A DNA stretch of 64,000 nt from Bacillota bacterium (lineage in GTDB: Bacteria; Bacillota; Clostridia; Christensenellales; Aristaeellaceae), in assembly GCA_023459275.1 (NCBI GenBank), contig JAEWVC010000023.1:1-64000 (forward strand), given 5' to 3'. The notes below the pieces were generated by a model. It was not told where the DNA came from. It saw only the letters and a list, made by a program, of their open reading frames with translations, and searched no databases. This document shows positions 51,128 to 59,454 of the stretch, in pieces. The position numbers and the translations under genes are program-made. Each line of letters begins with the position of its first letter. The first letter of the stretch is position 1.

Positions 51128-52726
51128 ATGCGCAAGCTCAAGCGGTATAAGCCCACCGCCTTCAAAGCGGAAGGGTCGGTGTATAACAAAGCCATCGCCG
51201 ATGCCGCCATATCCTTCATCGGCTGCCTCAAGCATACAAAAGGCGAATGGTACGGCCAGCCCTTTGAACTGATTGACTGGCAGGAACAGATTATCCGGGA
51301 CGTTTTCGGCATCATGAAGCCCAACGGATACCGGCAGTTCAACACGGCTTATATTGAAATTGCCAAGAAGCAGGGAAAATCCGAGCTTGCCGCCGCCATT
51401 GCCCTTTTGCTTACCTGCGGCGATTATGAGCATGGCGGCGAGGTATACGGCTGCGCCTCCGACCGGCAGCAGGCCTCCATCGTGTTCGATGTGGCCGTGG
51501 ATATGGTGGAGCAATGCCCTGCGCTCAAGGCGCGGATCAAACCCGTTCTCTCCCAAAAGCGCTTGATTTATAAACCCTTGGGCAGCTTTTATCAGGTGCT
51601 GTCCGCCGAGGCGTACACCAAGCATGGCCTGAATGTGCATGGCGTAGTGTTCGATGAACTGCACGCTCAACCGGGCCGCCAGCTTTATGACGTGATGACT
51701 CACGGTTCAGGCGACGCCCGCAAGCAGCCCCTCTACTTCCTCATTACAACGGCGGGCAATGATCCACACTCCATTTGTTATGAGGTACATCAAAAGGCGA
51801 AAGATATCCTGTCAGGCAGGAAGATAGACCGGACCTTCTATCCGGTCATCTATGGCGCAAATGAGGACGAAGACTGGACGGACCCGAAGGTTTGGGCTAA
51901 AGCCAACCCCTCCCTGGGCATTACGGTGGATATCGAAAAGCTCCATGCAGCCTGCGAAAGTGCCCGGCACAACCCCGCCGAGGAAAACCTATTCCGTCAG
52001 CTTCGCCTGAACCAATGGGTAAAGCAATCCGTTCGTTGGATGCCCATGGAAAAGTGGGATGCCTGCGGGTATGCAGTAAATCCGGTGCGGCTGCGTGGCC
52101 GCCCCTGCTATGGCGGCCTTGACCTTTCCTCCACCACCGACATAACGGCCTTCGTTCTGGTGTTCCCGCCCTGGGAGGATGACGATAAATACACGATTCT
52201 TCCTTTTTTCTGGATTCCCGAGGATAACGTGGATACCCGCGTCCGCAGGGATCATGTTCCGTATGATATCTGGCGGCAGCAGGGACACCTCCAAACCACC
52301 GAGGGCAATGTTGTCCATTATGGTTTCATTGAGCAGTTCATTGAAACGCTGGGGACGCAGTACGACATCCGGGAGATTGCGTTTGACCGCTGGGGTGCCA
52401 TTCAGATGACGCAGAACCTGGAGGGCCTCGGCTTTACCGTGGTTCCCTTTGGCCAGGGATTCAAGGACATGTCCCCGCCAACCAAAGAGCTTATGAAGCT
52501 CACCCTGGAGCAAAAGCTTACCCACGGCGGCCATCCGGTCCTGCGCTGGATGATGGACAATGTCTCCGCCCGCACCGACCCTGCGGGGAATATCAAGGCG
52601 GACAAGGAAAAGTCCACGGAGAAGATAGACGGAGCCATTGCCACCATTATGGCGTTGGACCGGGCGATACGGCATGAGGGCAGCGGCGGTTCCGTTTACG
52701 ACAATAGGGGGATTCTCATGTTGTAA
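51128..52726 (+). CDS. terL: Terminase large subunit
   Basis: 532 residues: ATPase with a Walker A-like KKQGKSELAAA (about residues 78-88), Walker B GVVFDELHAQ, then a nuclease domain with YGGLDLSSTTDITAFVLVFP, DRWGA and TDPAGNIKADKEKSTEKIDG. It cuts and pumps phage DNA into proheads. AAGGAGG lies before the ATG. A truncated repeat of its start lies about 440 bases upstream. Confidence 0.95.
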   Translation: MRKLKRYKPTAFKAEGSVYNKAIADAAISFIGCLKHTKGEWYGQPFELIDWQEQIIRDVFGIMKPNGYRQFNTAYIEIAKKQGKSELAAAIALLLTCGDYEHGGEVYGCASDRQQASIVFDVAVDMVEQCPALKARIKPVLSQKRLIYKPLGSFYQVLSAEAYTKHGLNVHGVVFDELHAQPGRQLYDVMTHGSGDARKQPLYFLITTAGNDPHSICYEVHQKAKDILSGRKIDRTFYPVIYGANEDEDWTDPKVWAKANPSLGITVDIEKLHAACESARHNPAEENLFRQLRLNQWVKQSVRWMPMEKWDACGYAVNPVRLRGRPCYGGLDLSSTTDITAFVLVFPPWEDDDKYTILPFFWIPEDNVDTRVRRDHVPYDIWRQQGHLQTTEGNVVHYGFIEQFIETLGTQYDIREIAFDRWGAIQMTQNLEGLGFTVVPFGQGFKDMSPPTKELMKLTLEQKLTHGGHPVLRWMMDNVSARTDPAGNIKADKEKSTEKIDGAIATIMALDRAIRHEGSGGSVYDNRGILML

Positions 52727-52832
52727 TTATCCATCTGGAACAGCTATCTATCCGATATGGTGATTTTACATAAGCATGAATGGCAATCGATAGATTGTCC
52801 TTTTTATGCCTATCTTTGGGAGAGTGTTGCAT

Positions 52833-54089
52833 ATGGGCATTTTTTCTCGACTGTTTAAAGCTCGTGACAAACCTATCAACAACCTGAACGGCAGCACGTA
52901 CAGTTTCTTCCTTGGCGGATCATCCAGCGGCAAGGCGGTCAACGAACGCTCGGCCATGCAGATGACCGCCGTTTATTCTTGTGTGCGCATCCTTTCCGAA
53001 GCGGTTGCAGGCCTGCCGCTGCACGTCTACCGGTATGATGGCAAGGGTGGGAAGGAAAAGGCGCTGGATCATCCGCTGTACAGCCTGCTCCATGATGAAC
53101 CGAATCCCGAAATGACCAGCTTCGCCTTCCGGGAAACCCTCATGACCCACCTGCTTTTGTGGGGCAACGCCTATGCCCAGGTGATACGGAACGGCAAAGG
53201 CGAGGTAGTGGCACTCTATCCCCTCATGCCAGGAAAAATGACCGTGGACAGGGATCAGGCGGGCCGCATCTATTACGCTTACTCTCGCACCCAGGAGGAT
53301 GCGCACACGCTGGGAGGGGATCAGCAGGTGCTTCTTTCTTCCCATGATGTGCTCCATATTCCCGGCCTGGGCTTTGACGGCCTTGTGGGGTACAGCCCCA
53401 TCGCCATGGCAAAGAACGCCATCGGCATGGCGATTGCCTGCGAAGAATACGGCGCTTCCTTCTTCGCCAACGGCGCAGCGCCGGGCGGCGTGCTGGAACA
53501 TCCCGGCGTGGTGAAGGAACCTAAGCGAGTCCGGGAAAGCTGGAACGCCATCTATCAGGGAAGCCGCAATGCCCACCGGATCGCCGTGCTGGAGGAAGGA
53601 ATGTCGTATAAATCCATCGGCATCTCCCCGGAGCAGGCGCAGTTCCTGGAGACACGGAAATTCCAGATCAATGAGATTGCCCGCATCTTCCGGGTGCCAC
53701 CCCATATGGTGGGCGACCTGGAGAAGTCCTCCTTCTCCAACATCGAGCAGCAGTCCCTGGAATTCGTAAAATACACGCTTGATCCCTGGGTGGTCCGCTG
53801 GGAGCAGGCCATCCACCGGGCGCTTTTTTCCCCCGAGGAAAAGAAGCGCCTTTTTGCGCGCTTCAATCTGGACGGCCTTTTGCGGGGGGACTATCAAAGC
53901 CGGATGGCCGGTTATGCCGTGGGCAGGCAGAACGGCTGGATGTCCGCCAACGATATACGGGAACTGGAAAACCTGGACCGCATCCCTGCGGAAATGGGCG
54001 GGGACCTGTTCCTCATAAATGGAAATATGACCAAATTGGAAGATGCCGGAATCTTCGCGTCCGAAGCGAAAAAGGAGAAACCGAGATGA
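52833..54089 (+). CDS. Phage portal protein (HK97 family)
   Basis: 418 residues with AVYSCVRILSEAVAGLPLHVYR, HPLYSLLHDEPNPEMTSFAFRETL and the FRVPPHMVGDLEKSSFSNIEQQ block of HK97-type portals, which form the ring through which DNA enters the capsid. ATG 52833 follows GGGAGAG. It overlaps the protease gene by four bases. Confidence 0.95.
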   Translation: MGIFSRLFKARDKPINNLNGSTYSFFLGGSSSGKAVNERSAMQMTAVYSCVRILSEAVAGLPLHVYRYDGKGGKEKALDHPLYSLLHDEPNPEMTSFAFRETLMTHLLLWGNAYAQVIRNGKGEVVALYPLMPGKMTVDRDQAGRIYYAYSRTQEDAHTLGGDQQVLLSSHDVLHIPGLGFDGLVGYSPIAMAKNAIGMAIACEEYGASFFANGAAPGGVLEHPGVVKEPKRVRESWNAIYQGSRNAHRIAVLEEGMSYKSIGISPEQAQFLETRKFQINEIARIFRVPPHMVGDLEKSSFSNIEQQSLEFVKYTLDPWVVRWEQAIHRALFSPEEKKRLFARFNLDGLLRGDYQSRMAGYAVGRQNGWMSANDIRELENLDRIPAEMGGDLFLINGNMTKLEDAGIFASEAKKEKPR

Positions 54090-54817
54090 AGAAATTCTGG
54101 AACTGGGCGCGGGATACCGACGATGCCCGCACCCTGTATTTGTGCGGCGTCATTGCTGAGGAAAGCTGGTTTGAGGATGACGTAACGCCTGCCGCCTTCA
54201 AGGCGGAGCTTATGGCCGGGACCGGCGATATTACCCTTTGGATCAACTCGCCGGGGGGCGATTGCGTGGCGGCGGCGCAAATCTACAACATGCTCATGGA
54301 ATATCCGGGCAGCGTCACCGTGAAAATCGACGGTATCGCTGCCAGCGCCGCCTCTGTCATTGCTATGGCTGGCACGAAAGTACTCATGTCGCCCACCGGC
54401 CTGATGATGATCCATAATCCAATTTCCGTGGCCATAGGTGACAGTGCTGAAATGCAAAAGGCGGTCCAGATGCTGGATGAGGTTAAGGAAAGCATCATCA
54501 ATGCCTATTCAATTAAAACAGGTCAATCCCGCGCAAAGCTTTCCCACCTCATGGACGCGGAAACATGGCTCAACGCCAACAAGGCTGTTGAACTGGGCTT
54601 CGCGGACGGCATCCTGTACCGGGAGGAAGCTTCCCCTGCCCAGGCGCAGGACAGCTTCACCTTCTCCCGCCGCGCCGTAACCAATTCCCTGCTGGACAAG
54701 CTCCGGCTGAGAATCCCAAAAACGGAGTCTCCGGCACAACCTGAACAACCCCGGGTGAAAGCGTCAGACCTTGAAAAAAGGCTGGCGCTTTTATATTCCG
54801 CACCGTGCGGCAGGTAG
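54086..54817 (+). CDS. ClpP-like prohead maturation protease
   Basis: 243 residues with the ClpP fold: WINSPGGDCVAAAQIYNML, the catalytic Ser in IAASAASVIAMAG, and the His in GLMMIHNPIS. It cuts capsid scaffold segments during head assembly. ATGA overlap with the portal stop. Confidence 0.93.
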   Translation: MKKFWNWARDTDDARTLYLCGVIAEESWFEDDVTPAAFKAELMAGTGDITLWINSPGGDCVAAAQIYNMLMEYPGSVTVKIDGIAASAASVIAMAGTKVLMSPTGLMMIHNPISVAIGDSAEMQKAVQMLDEVKESIINAYSIKTGQSRAKLSHLMDAETWLNANKAVELGFADGILYREEASPAQAQDSFTFSRRAVTNSLLDKLRLRIPKTESPAQPEQPRVKASDLEKRLALLYSAPCGR

Positions 54818-54899
54818 CCGCCCGGTGTTCCGTTTGCTCCGTACACTCCGCTCACTACAGCCCCGCTTCGCGGGACCTACAAAACAGGAGGAATTATTC

Positions 54900-56096
54900 A
54901 TGAATCAGATTCTTGCCCTTCGTGAAAAGCGTGCCAAGGCGTGGGAAGCCGCCAAGGCTTTCCTGGATTCCAAGCGTGGCAGCGACGGCATGCTGTCCGC
55001 CGAGGACACGGCTACCTATGAAAAAATGGAGGCTGAGGTGGTCAATCTCGGCAAAGAGGTTGAACGCCTGGAGCGCCGGGAGGCGCTGGACCGGGAGATG
55101 GCCTCCGCCACCTCCCAGCCCCTTACCGCCCGGCCCGGCCAGGGGAATGAACAGAAGGCGGGCCGCGCCACGGATACGTACAGGGACGCTTTCTGGAACC
55201 AGATGCGCAACCGTTCCTCCTATGAAATACGGAACGCCTTGCAGATCGGCATGGATTCCGAGGGCGGCGTGCTGGCTCCCGATGAATATGAGCGCACCCT
55301 CATCACGAAGCTGGAGGAGGAAAACGTGCTGCGGTCTTTGTGCCGTACGATCCGCACCGCTTCCGGCGACAGAAAAATCCCCCTGGTCGCCTCCAAGGGC
55401 ACGGCCTCCTGGGTGGATGAGGAAGGGGCTATCCCCGATTCCGACGACACCTTCGGCCTTCTGTCCATTGGTGCCCACAAGATAGCCACCATGATCAAGG
55501 TGTCGGACGAACTGCTGAACGATTCCGTGTTTGACATCGAGGGGTACATTGCCTCCGAGTTCGGACGCCGCATCGGCGCGGCGGAGGAACAGGCTTTCCT
55601 GACGGGCAACGGCTCCGGCAAGCCCACCGGCCTGCTCCATGATACCCTGGGGGCGGAGGTTGGCGTCGCCGCAGCCGCTGCCGCCGCCATGACGGCGGAT
55701 GAAGTGATCGACCTCGTTTACAGCCTGCGCGCGCCGTATCGGCGCAAGGCGGTTTTCGTCATGGGCGACAGTTCCGTGAAGATGATCCGCAAGCTCAAGG
55801 ATGCCAGCGGGCAATATCTGTGGCAGCCGGGGCTGAAGGAAGGCCAGCCAGATATGCTGCTCAACCACAGGATCGTCACTTCCGCCTTCATGCCCGCGCC
55901 TACGGCGGGGAACAAGGCAATACTGTTCGGCGACTTGTCCCATTACTGGATCGCCGACAGGCAGGGCCGTTCCTTCCAGCGGCTGAACGAACTGTTTGCC
56001 CAGACCGGGCAGGTGGGCTTCCGGGCCACCCAGCGGGTGGACGGCAGGCTCATCCTCCAGGAAGCCGTAAAGGCGTTGCAAATGAAGGCGTCGTAA
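54900..56096 (+). CDS. HK97-family major capsid protein
   Basis: 398 residues: an N-terminal coiled-coil delta domain (about 1-85, LREKRAKAWEAAKAFLDSK), then the HK97 fold (GGVLAPDEYERTLITKLEEENVLRSLCRTI, RKIPLVASKGTASWVDEEGAIP, KVSDELLNDSVFDIEGYIASEFGRRIG, GNGSGKPTGLLHD). GGAGG lies before the ATG at 54900. Confidence 0.95.
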   Translation: MNQILALREKRAKAWEAAKAFLDSKRGSDGMLSAEDTATYEKMEAEVVNLGKEVERLERREALDREMASATSQPLTARPGQGNEQKAGRATDTYRDAFWNQMRNRSSYEIRNALQIGMDSEGGVLAPDEYERTLITKLEEENVLRSLCRTIRTASGDRKIPLVASKGTASWVDEEGAIPDSDDTFGLLSIGAHKIATMIKVSDELLNDSVFDIEGYIASEFGRRIGAAEEQAFLTGNGSGKPTGLLHDTLGAEVGVAAAAAAAMTADEVIDLVYSLRAPYRRKAVFVMGDSSVKMIRKLKDASGQYLWQPGLKEGQPDMLLNHRIVTSAFMPAPTAGNKAILFGDLSHYWIADRQGRSFQRLNELFAQTGQVGFRATQRVDGRLILQEAVKALQMKAS

Positions 56097-56378
56097 ATGG
56101 TTACGCTCCAGGAACTCAAAGCCCATCTCCGCATCGAGCAGGATGAGGAAGACGGGTATCTCATCGCGCTGCTTGCCGCCGCGAAAACCTCCTGCGAGGA
56201 TTTCTGCGGGCGGCCTTTCAATGATGACACGCCCGAACCTGTACGGCTGGCCATGCTGCTCATGGCCGGTCATTTTTTCACCCACCGGGAAAACAGCGAC
56301 AGGGATGCGTATGAGGCTATGTTCGATGCCTTCCATGCGCTCCTGTGGCCATATCGGGAACCCGGACAGCTTTTCTAA
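56097..56378 (+). CDS. Head-tail connector protein (gp6-like)
   Basis: 93 residues, helical, with TLQELKAHLRIEQDEEDGYLIALLAAAKTSCEDFCGRPF, the usual opening of phage head-tail connector / DNA-packaging adaptors. It begins directly at the capsid stop. Confidence 0.9.
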   Translation: MVTLQELKAHLRIEQDEEDGYLIALLAAAKTSCEDFCGRPFNDDTPEPVRLAMLLMAGHFFTHRENSDRDAYEAMFDAFHALLWPYREPGQLF

Positions 56379-56395
56379 AGAAAGGAGTGGCGCGT

Positions 56396-56755
56396 GTGGC
56401 GAACTACCGGAAAAGCACTGACAGTGACCAAAGAGCGGGCGAGCTTCGCCACCGCGTCACCTTTCTTCATAAACAAGTGACCGTACAAAAAGGGATCACC
56501 AAAGAAACCTGGATTCCCGCCTTTACATGCTGGGCCGGTGCCGCCCCGCTGGCCGGGCGGGAATTCTTTCAGGCCGCCGCCGTGAACCGGGAGACGGAAA
56601 TCCGGTTCACCATCCGATACCGCAGGGACGTGGACGCATCCATGCGTCTGCGGTTTGGCGGCGCGGATTACAATATCACCGCCATCACCGACCCGCAGAT
56701 GCGGCATGTGAAGCTGGAGTTCCTGGCAAAAAGCGTGGTGCCGGATGGCAAGTAA
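56396..56755 (+). CDS. Phage head closure protein
   Basis: 119 residues: AGELRHRVTFLHKQ, AGAAPLAGREFFQAAAVNRETEIRFTIRYRRDVDASMRLRF, typical of SPP1 gp16-like head closure proteins. GTG 56396 lies eight bases after AGGAG. Overlaps the next gene. Confidence 0.88.
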   Translation: MANYRKSTDSDQRAGELRHRVTFLHKQVTVQKGITKETWIPAFTCWAGAAPLAGREFFQAAAVNRETEIRFTIRYRRDVDASMRLRFGGADYNITAITDPQMRHVKLEFLAKSVVPDGK

Positions 56756-57152
56756 GATCAGCATCGAGCAGCTTGGCGAGGTGGGCAGGCAAGCCCAGGC
56801 ATTGGGCAGTGAGGCCACCGGCGCTATCAACGGCGCGCTTCTCAAGGGTGCCCGGATCATTGCCGGGGAGGCAGCAATACGCGCTCCCCGTGCACGCAAA
56901 CACCGTTCGGACGGAGGGCGCAGCGCCCAGCCCCTGGCGGATGTCATTACGGCAGAATTGCTTACCAACCGCAAAATAGCAGGCGTTACGGTGAAGGGCG
57001 GCTTCAATGGCCCCAGCTATTATGTGAAATTCGTGGAATACGGCACCGCAAAACAAGATGCCCAGCGGTTCATTGAAAAATCGGCGGAGGCAAAAGAGCG
57101 GGAAGTCCTGGACACCGTTGCCGCCGAACTCAAACGCCGGCTGGGCTTATAA
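56745..57152 (+). CDS. HK97 gp10-family tail component
   Basis: 135 residues: helical start, APRARKHRSDGGRSAQPLADVITAE, YYVKFVEYGTAKQDAQRFIEKS, matching HK97 gp10-type neck/tail proteins. Overlaps the closure gene by 11 bases. Confidence 0.9.
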   Translation: MASKISIEQLGEVGRQAQALGSEATGAINGALLKGARIIAGEAAIRAPRARKHRSDGGRSAQPLADVITAELLTNRKIAGVTVKGGFNGPSYYVKFVEYGTAKQDAQRFIEKSAEAKEREVLDTVAAELKRRLGL

Positions 57153-57162
57153 AAAGGAGGCC

Positions 57163-57558
57163 ATGCCTCTGGACGCATCCGCACTGGTAGACGGGCTGCT
57201 GGAAAAACAGCGGCTCGTTTCCCTTTTAGCTGTTGACCCCTACGGGAACCCGGCCATTTATCAGCTTCTTTCCCCGGAAGCGGAGATATTCCCCCGCGTC
57301 ATCGTACTGGAGGATGACCGGGAATACACACGGTTCGCCGACGATATCCCCCTGGAGGAACGGGTCCGGTTCCGGCTGGATATCTATGCCCGCGAAAACA
57401 TCCTCCACCCGGTGAACAGCGCCTTGCATGAGGCCATGCGTTCGCTGGGTTTCAGGCGCGCCGGGCAGGCGGAGGACGGTTATCTCCCCGAGATGGACAT
57501 TTACGTGAAATCCACTGTCTACGAAATACACGAGCTTCTTCCCGTACCCTGGGAATGA
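57163..57558 (+). CDS. Tail terminator/completion protein
   Basis: 131 residues between gp10-like and tube genes, the usual place of the tail terminator. EDDREYTRFADDIPLEERVRFRLDIYAREN and a C-terminal YEIHELLPVPWE agree. AAGGAGG lies before the ATG at 57163. Confidence 0.8.
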   Translation: MPLDASALVDGLLEKQRLVSLLAVDPYGNPAIYQLLSPEAEIFPRVIVLEDDREYTRFADDIPLEERVRFRLDIYARENILHPVNSALHEAMRSLGFRRAGQAEDGYLPEMDIYVKSTVYEIHELLPVPWE

Positions 57559-57573
57559 GCAAAGGAGAAACAC

Positions 57574-58155
57574 ATGCCCCAGAGGCAATCCCTGCGCAAT
57601 CTGCATTATGCCCTTTTGATCAATGATAACGCTTCCGGCGTGGAATACGCCACACCACAGCCGTTGGTTGGCGCGATCAACGCAAAAATCTCCCCTGCCA
57701 CAAGCCAGGAAAAAATGTGGGCTGATGACGGCGTTTTCGATATCGCCAACAACCTGGGCGATATCTCCGTGGAACTGGAACTGGCAACGCTGCCATTAAA
57801 AGCCCAGGCCACGCTGCTGGGCCACACCTACATGGACGGCGTCATGACCATGAAGGCCACGGACGAGCCGCCTTATCTGGCCATCGGCTTCATGTCCCAG
57901 CCCAGGCCGGGCCGGTTCCGTTTCGTCTGGCTGTACAAGGGCAAGTTTGGCCTTATCCAGGACGAATACGCCACCGCCACCGACGCGGCGGCATGGCGGC
58001 AGCCCAAGCTCACCGGCACCTTTGTGCGGCGGGAATTTGATTCCGAGTGGCAAGTCATCGCCGACAGCGGCGACCCCGGCTTCACCGGTGCCGATTTCTG
58101 GTTCCAGGCTGTGTATCCCAACACGCCGCCCCCGGAACCCGATCCCGAGGGATAA
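57574..58155 (+). CDS. Major tail (tube) protein
   Basis: 193 residues of the phi13-type tube family: RNLHYALLINDNASGVEYATPQPLVGAINAKISPATSQEKMWADDGVFD, GDISVELELATLPLKAQATLLGH. It polymerises into the tail tube. Confidence 0.9.
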   Translation: MPQRQSLRNLHYALLINDNASGVEYATPQPLVGAINAKISPATSQEKMWADDGVFDIANNLGDISVELELATLPLKAQATLLGHTYMDGVMTMKATDEPPYLAIGFMSQPRPGRFRFVWLYKGKFGLIQDEYATATDAAAWRQPKLTGTFVRREFDSEWQVIADSGDPGFTGADFWFQAVYPNTPPPEPDPEG

Positions 58156-58190
58156 GCCCTAACCCGTATAGAGTAGAAGGAGGATGACCC

Positions 58191-58535
58191 ATGGCCCTGC
58201 GTGATGTGAAGGAAATGGCGGTATCCCTGGTATTGGACAAACCACGCACCATCAAATTCGACCTCAACGCCTTCGCGGTGCTGGAGGACAAATACGGCAG
58301 CATGGAAAAGGCGTTCCAGGCTATGCAGTCCGGCAGCATAAAGGCCGCGCGCACGCTTTTGTGGGCGGGCCTTTTGCATGAGGATGAAAATCTCACGGAG
58401 CGGCAGGCGGGCGGCATGGTGACGCTGGCCAGGATGGAGGAAGTCATGGACAGCGTGACAAAAGCCCTCACCGAGGCCATGCCCCAGGAGGATGTGACCC
58501 CTGTCCGGGAGGATTCCCAGCCGGACCCTACTTAA
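58191..58535 (+). CDS. Tail assembly chaperone, gpG-like
   Basis: 114 residues: KFDLNAFAVLEDKYGSMEKAFQAM, ARTLLWAGLLHEDENLTERQAGGM. It coats the tape measure before tube assembly. The frame after its stop continues in -1 as a gpT-like extension. Confidence 0.85.
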   Translation: MALRDVKEMAVSLVLDKPRTIKFDLNAFAVLEDKYGSMEKAFQAMQSGSIKAARTLLWAGLLHEDENLTERQAGGMVTLARMEEVMDSVTKALTEAMPQEDVTPVREDSQPDPT

Positions 58536-58741
58536 CGACCCTGTGGGATTCCTTTGCTGATCCATCGTCACCTGACAGCACCGAATCGCTGGATTGGGTG
58601 ACGCTTTTTTATGTGGGCACGGTGGTGCTGGGCATGGAAGAACGGGCTTTCTGGCGCTGCACCCTGCGCAAGCTGCGGGCCTTGTTCGCCTGCCATTGCC
58701 GCATACAGGGCGGCGGTCATTCCGGGCAGCGGCACGAATAG
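58532..58741 (+). CDS. Tail chaperone T extension, read by -1 frameshift
   Basis: The -1 frame relative to the gpG-like gene is open from upstream of its stop to TAG 58741. It reads LTTLWDSFADPSSP, DWVTLFYVGTVVLGMEERAFWRCTLRKLRALF, which matches the T part of phage gpGT proteins. No start codon with a ribosome site exists, so a programmed -1 frameshift is the likely route. No textbook slippery heptamer is obvious in the overlap. Confidence 0.65.
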   Translation, partial: LTTLWDSFADPSSPDSTESLDWVTLFYVGTVVLGMEERAFWRCTLRKLRALFACHCRIQGGGHSGQRHE

Positions 58742-58749
58742 GCGTCCCC

Positions 58750-59373
58750 TTACTTCTGAAAGAGGAAGTATTCGCCGGAAGCCTCCACGTTCAGGCGCTT
58801 GGTGAAATCACGCTCAAAGGCAAGCTTCTCATCGTAGATCCGGCGGGACACATCAAAGTTCAGCAGCTTCCGGTGCTTTTCCGCATGCTGCGGAAAATCA
58901 TGTTCCAGAAAATCCGCCGCCTTTTGAATGCCCTCCTGCCCGTTGTAGGCGTAATAGCAAAAGCACATCCAGATGTCGTATGTGCCGAAATGGTCCAGCA
59001 GGTCGGCATCCTGCAGCAGCCGCGCCCAGAGGTCGTGCCGGTCATCCTCCGGATGGCGGTCGCAATGGGCGGCGATCAGCCGCGCAATTTCTTCAATTTC
59101 ATCCTGTTCTGCATAACCCTGCAGCATATCGCGGGCAAGCAAGGCTCCCGTATGGGCATGGGGCTCTATCCCCTTGCCTACATCATGAAACATGGCGGCG
59201 GCACGGAGAAAATCATCGTGGCTGTCATCATCCGTAATAGCTTTGCGAAGGGAGATCACGCCCGCCGCCACACGCTTGCCATGATCGTAGACGGCTCCGA
59301 TTTCCCTTTCCTTATGGGATTTCCTGCCGCGCATCAGTTTAGCAGCCAGCGCGTCCAGTGCGGAAAAGTCCAT
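58750..59373 (-). CDS. HD-domain phosphohydrolase, moron inserted in the tail module
   Basis: 207 residues with the HD signature: H31, H63-D64 (MFHDVGKG), H103/H107 and D122/D124 (QDADLLDHFG). HD proteins hydrolyse phosphoesters such as nucleotides. It is the only minus-strand gene in the prophage, lying between tail chaperone and tape measure, with its own consensus promoter. GGAGGG lies before the ATG at 59373. It is probably a lysogenic conversion or superinfection-defence gene (inference). Confidence 0.85.
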   Translation of the reverse strand: MDFSALDALAAKLMRGRKSHKEREIGAVYDHGKRVAAGVISLRKAITDDDSHDDFLRAAAMFHDVGKGIEPHAHTGALLARDMLQGYAEQDEIEEIARLIAAHCDRHPEDDRHDLWARLLQDADLLDHFGTYDIWMCFCYYAYNGQEGIQKAADFLEHDFPQHAEKHRKLLNFDVSRRIYDEKLAFERDFTKRLNVEASGEYFLFQK

Positions 59374-59405
59374 ACAAGTCCCTCCCGAAAGCATAGTGGA
59401 TGGCT

Positions 59406-59434
59406 ATCATACCACACAGTTATTTCCATGTCAA
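59406..59434 (-). promoter_or_regulatory. Promoter of the HD moron
   Basis: Minus strand TTGACA (59429-59434), 17 bases, TATGAT (59406-59411), directly upstream of the HD gene. Confidence 0.75.
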
Positions 59435-59454
59435 ACCAAAGAAGAAGGAGGTGA

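Noticed and set aside
54894..56336. A 480-codon minus-strand frame across the capsid gene
   Set aside because: The plus strand encodes an obvious HK97 capsid protein; the antisense frame has low-complexity His/Gly-rich composition typical of shadows.
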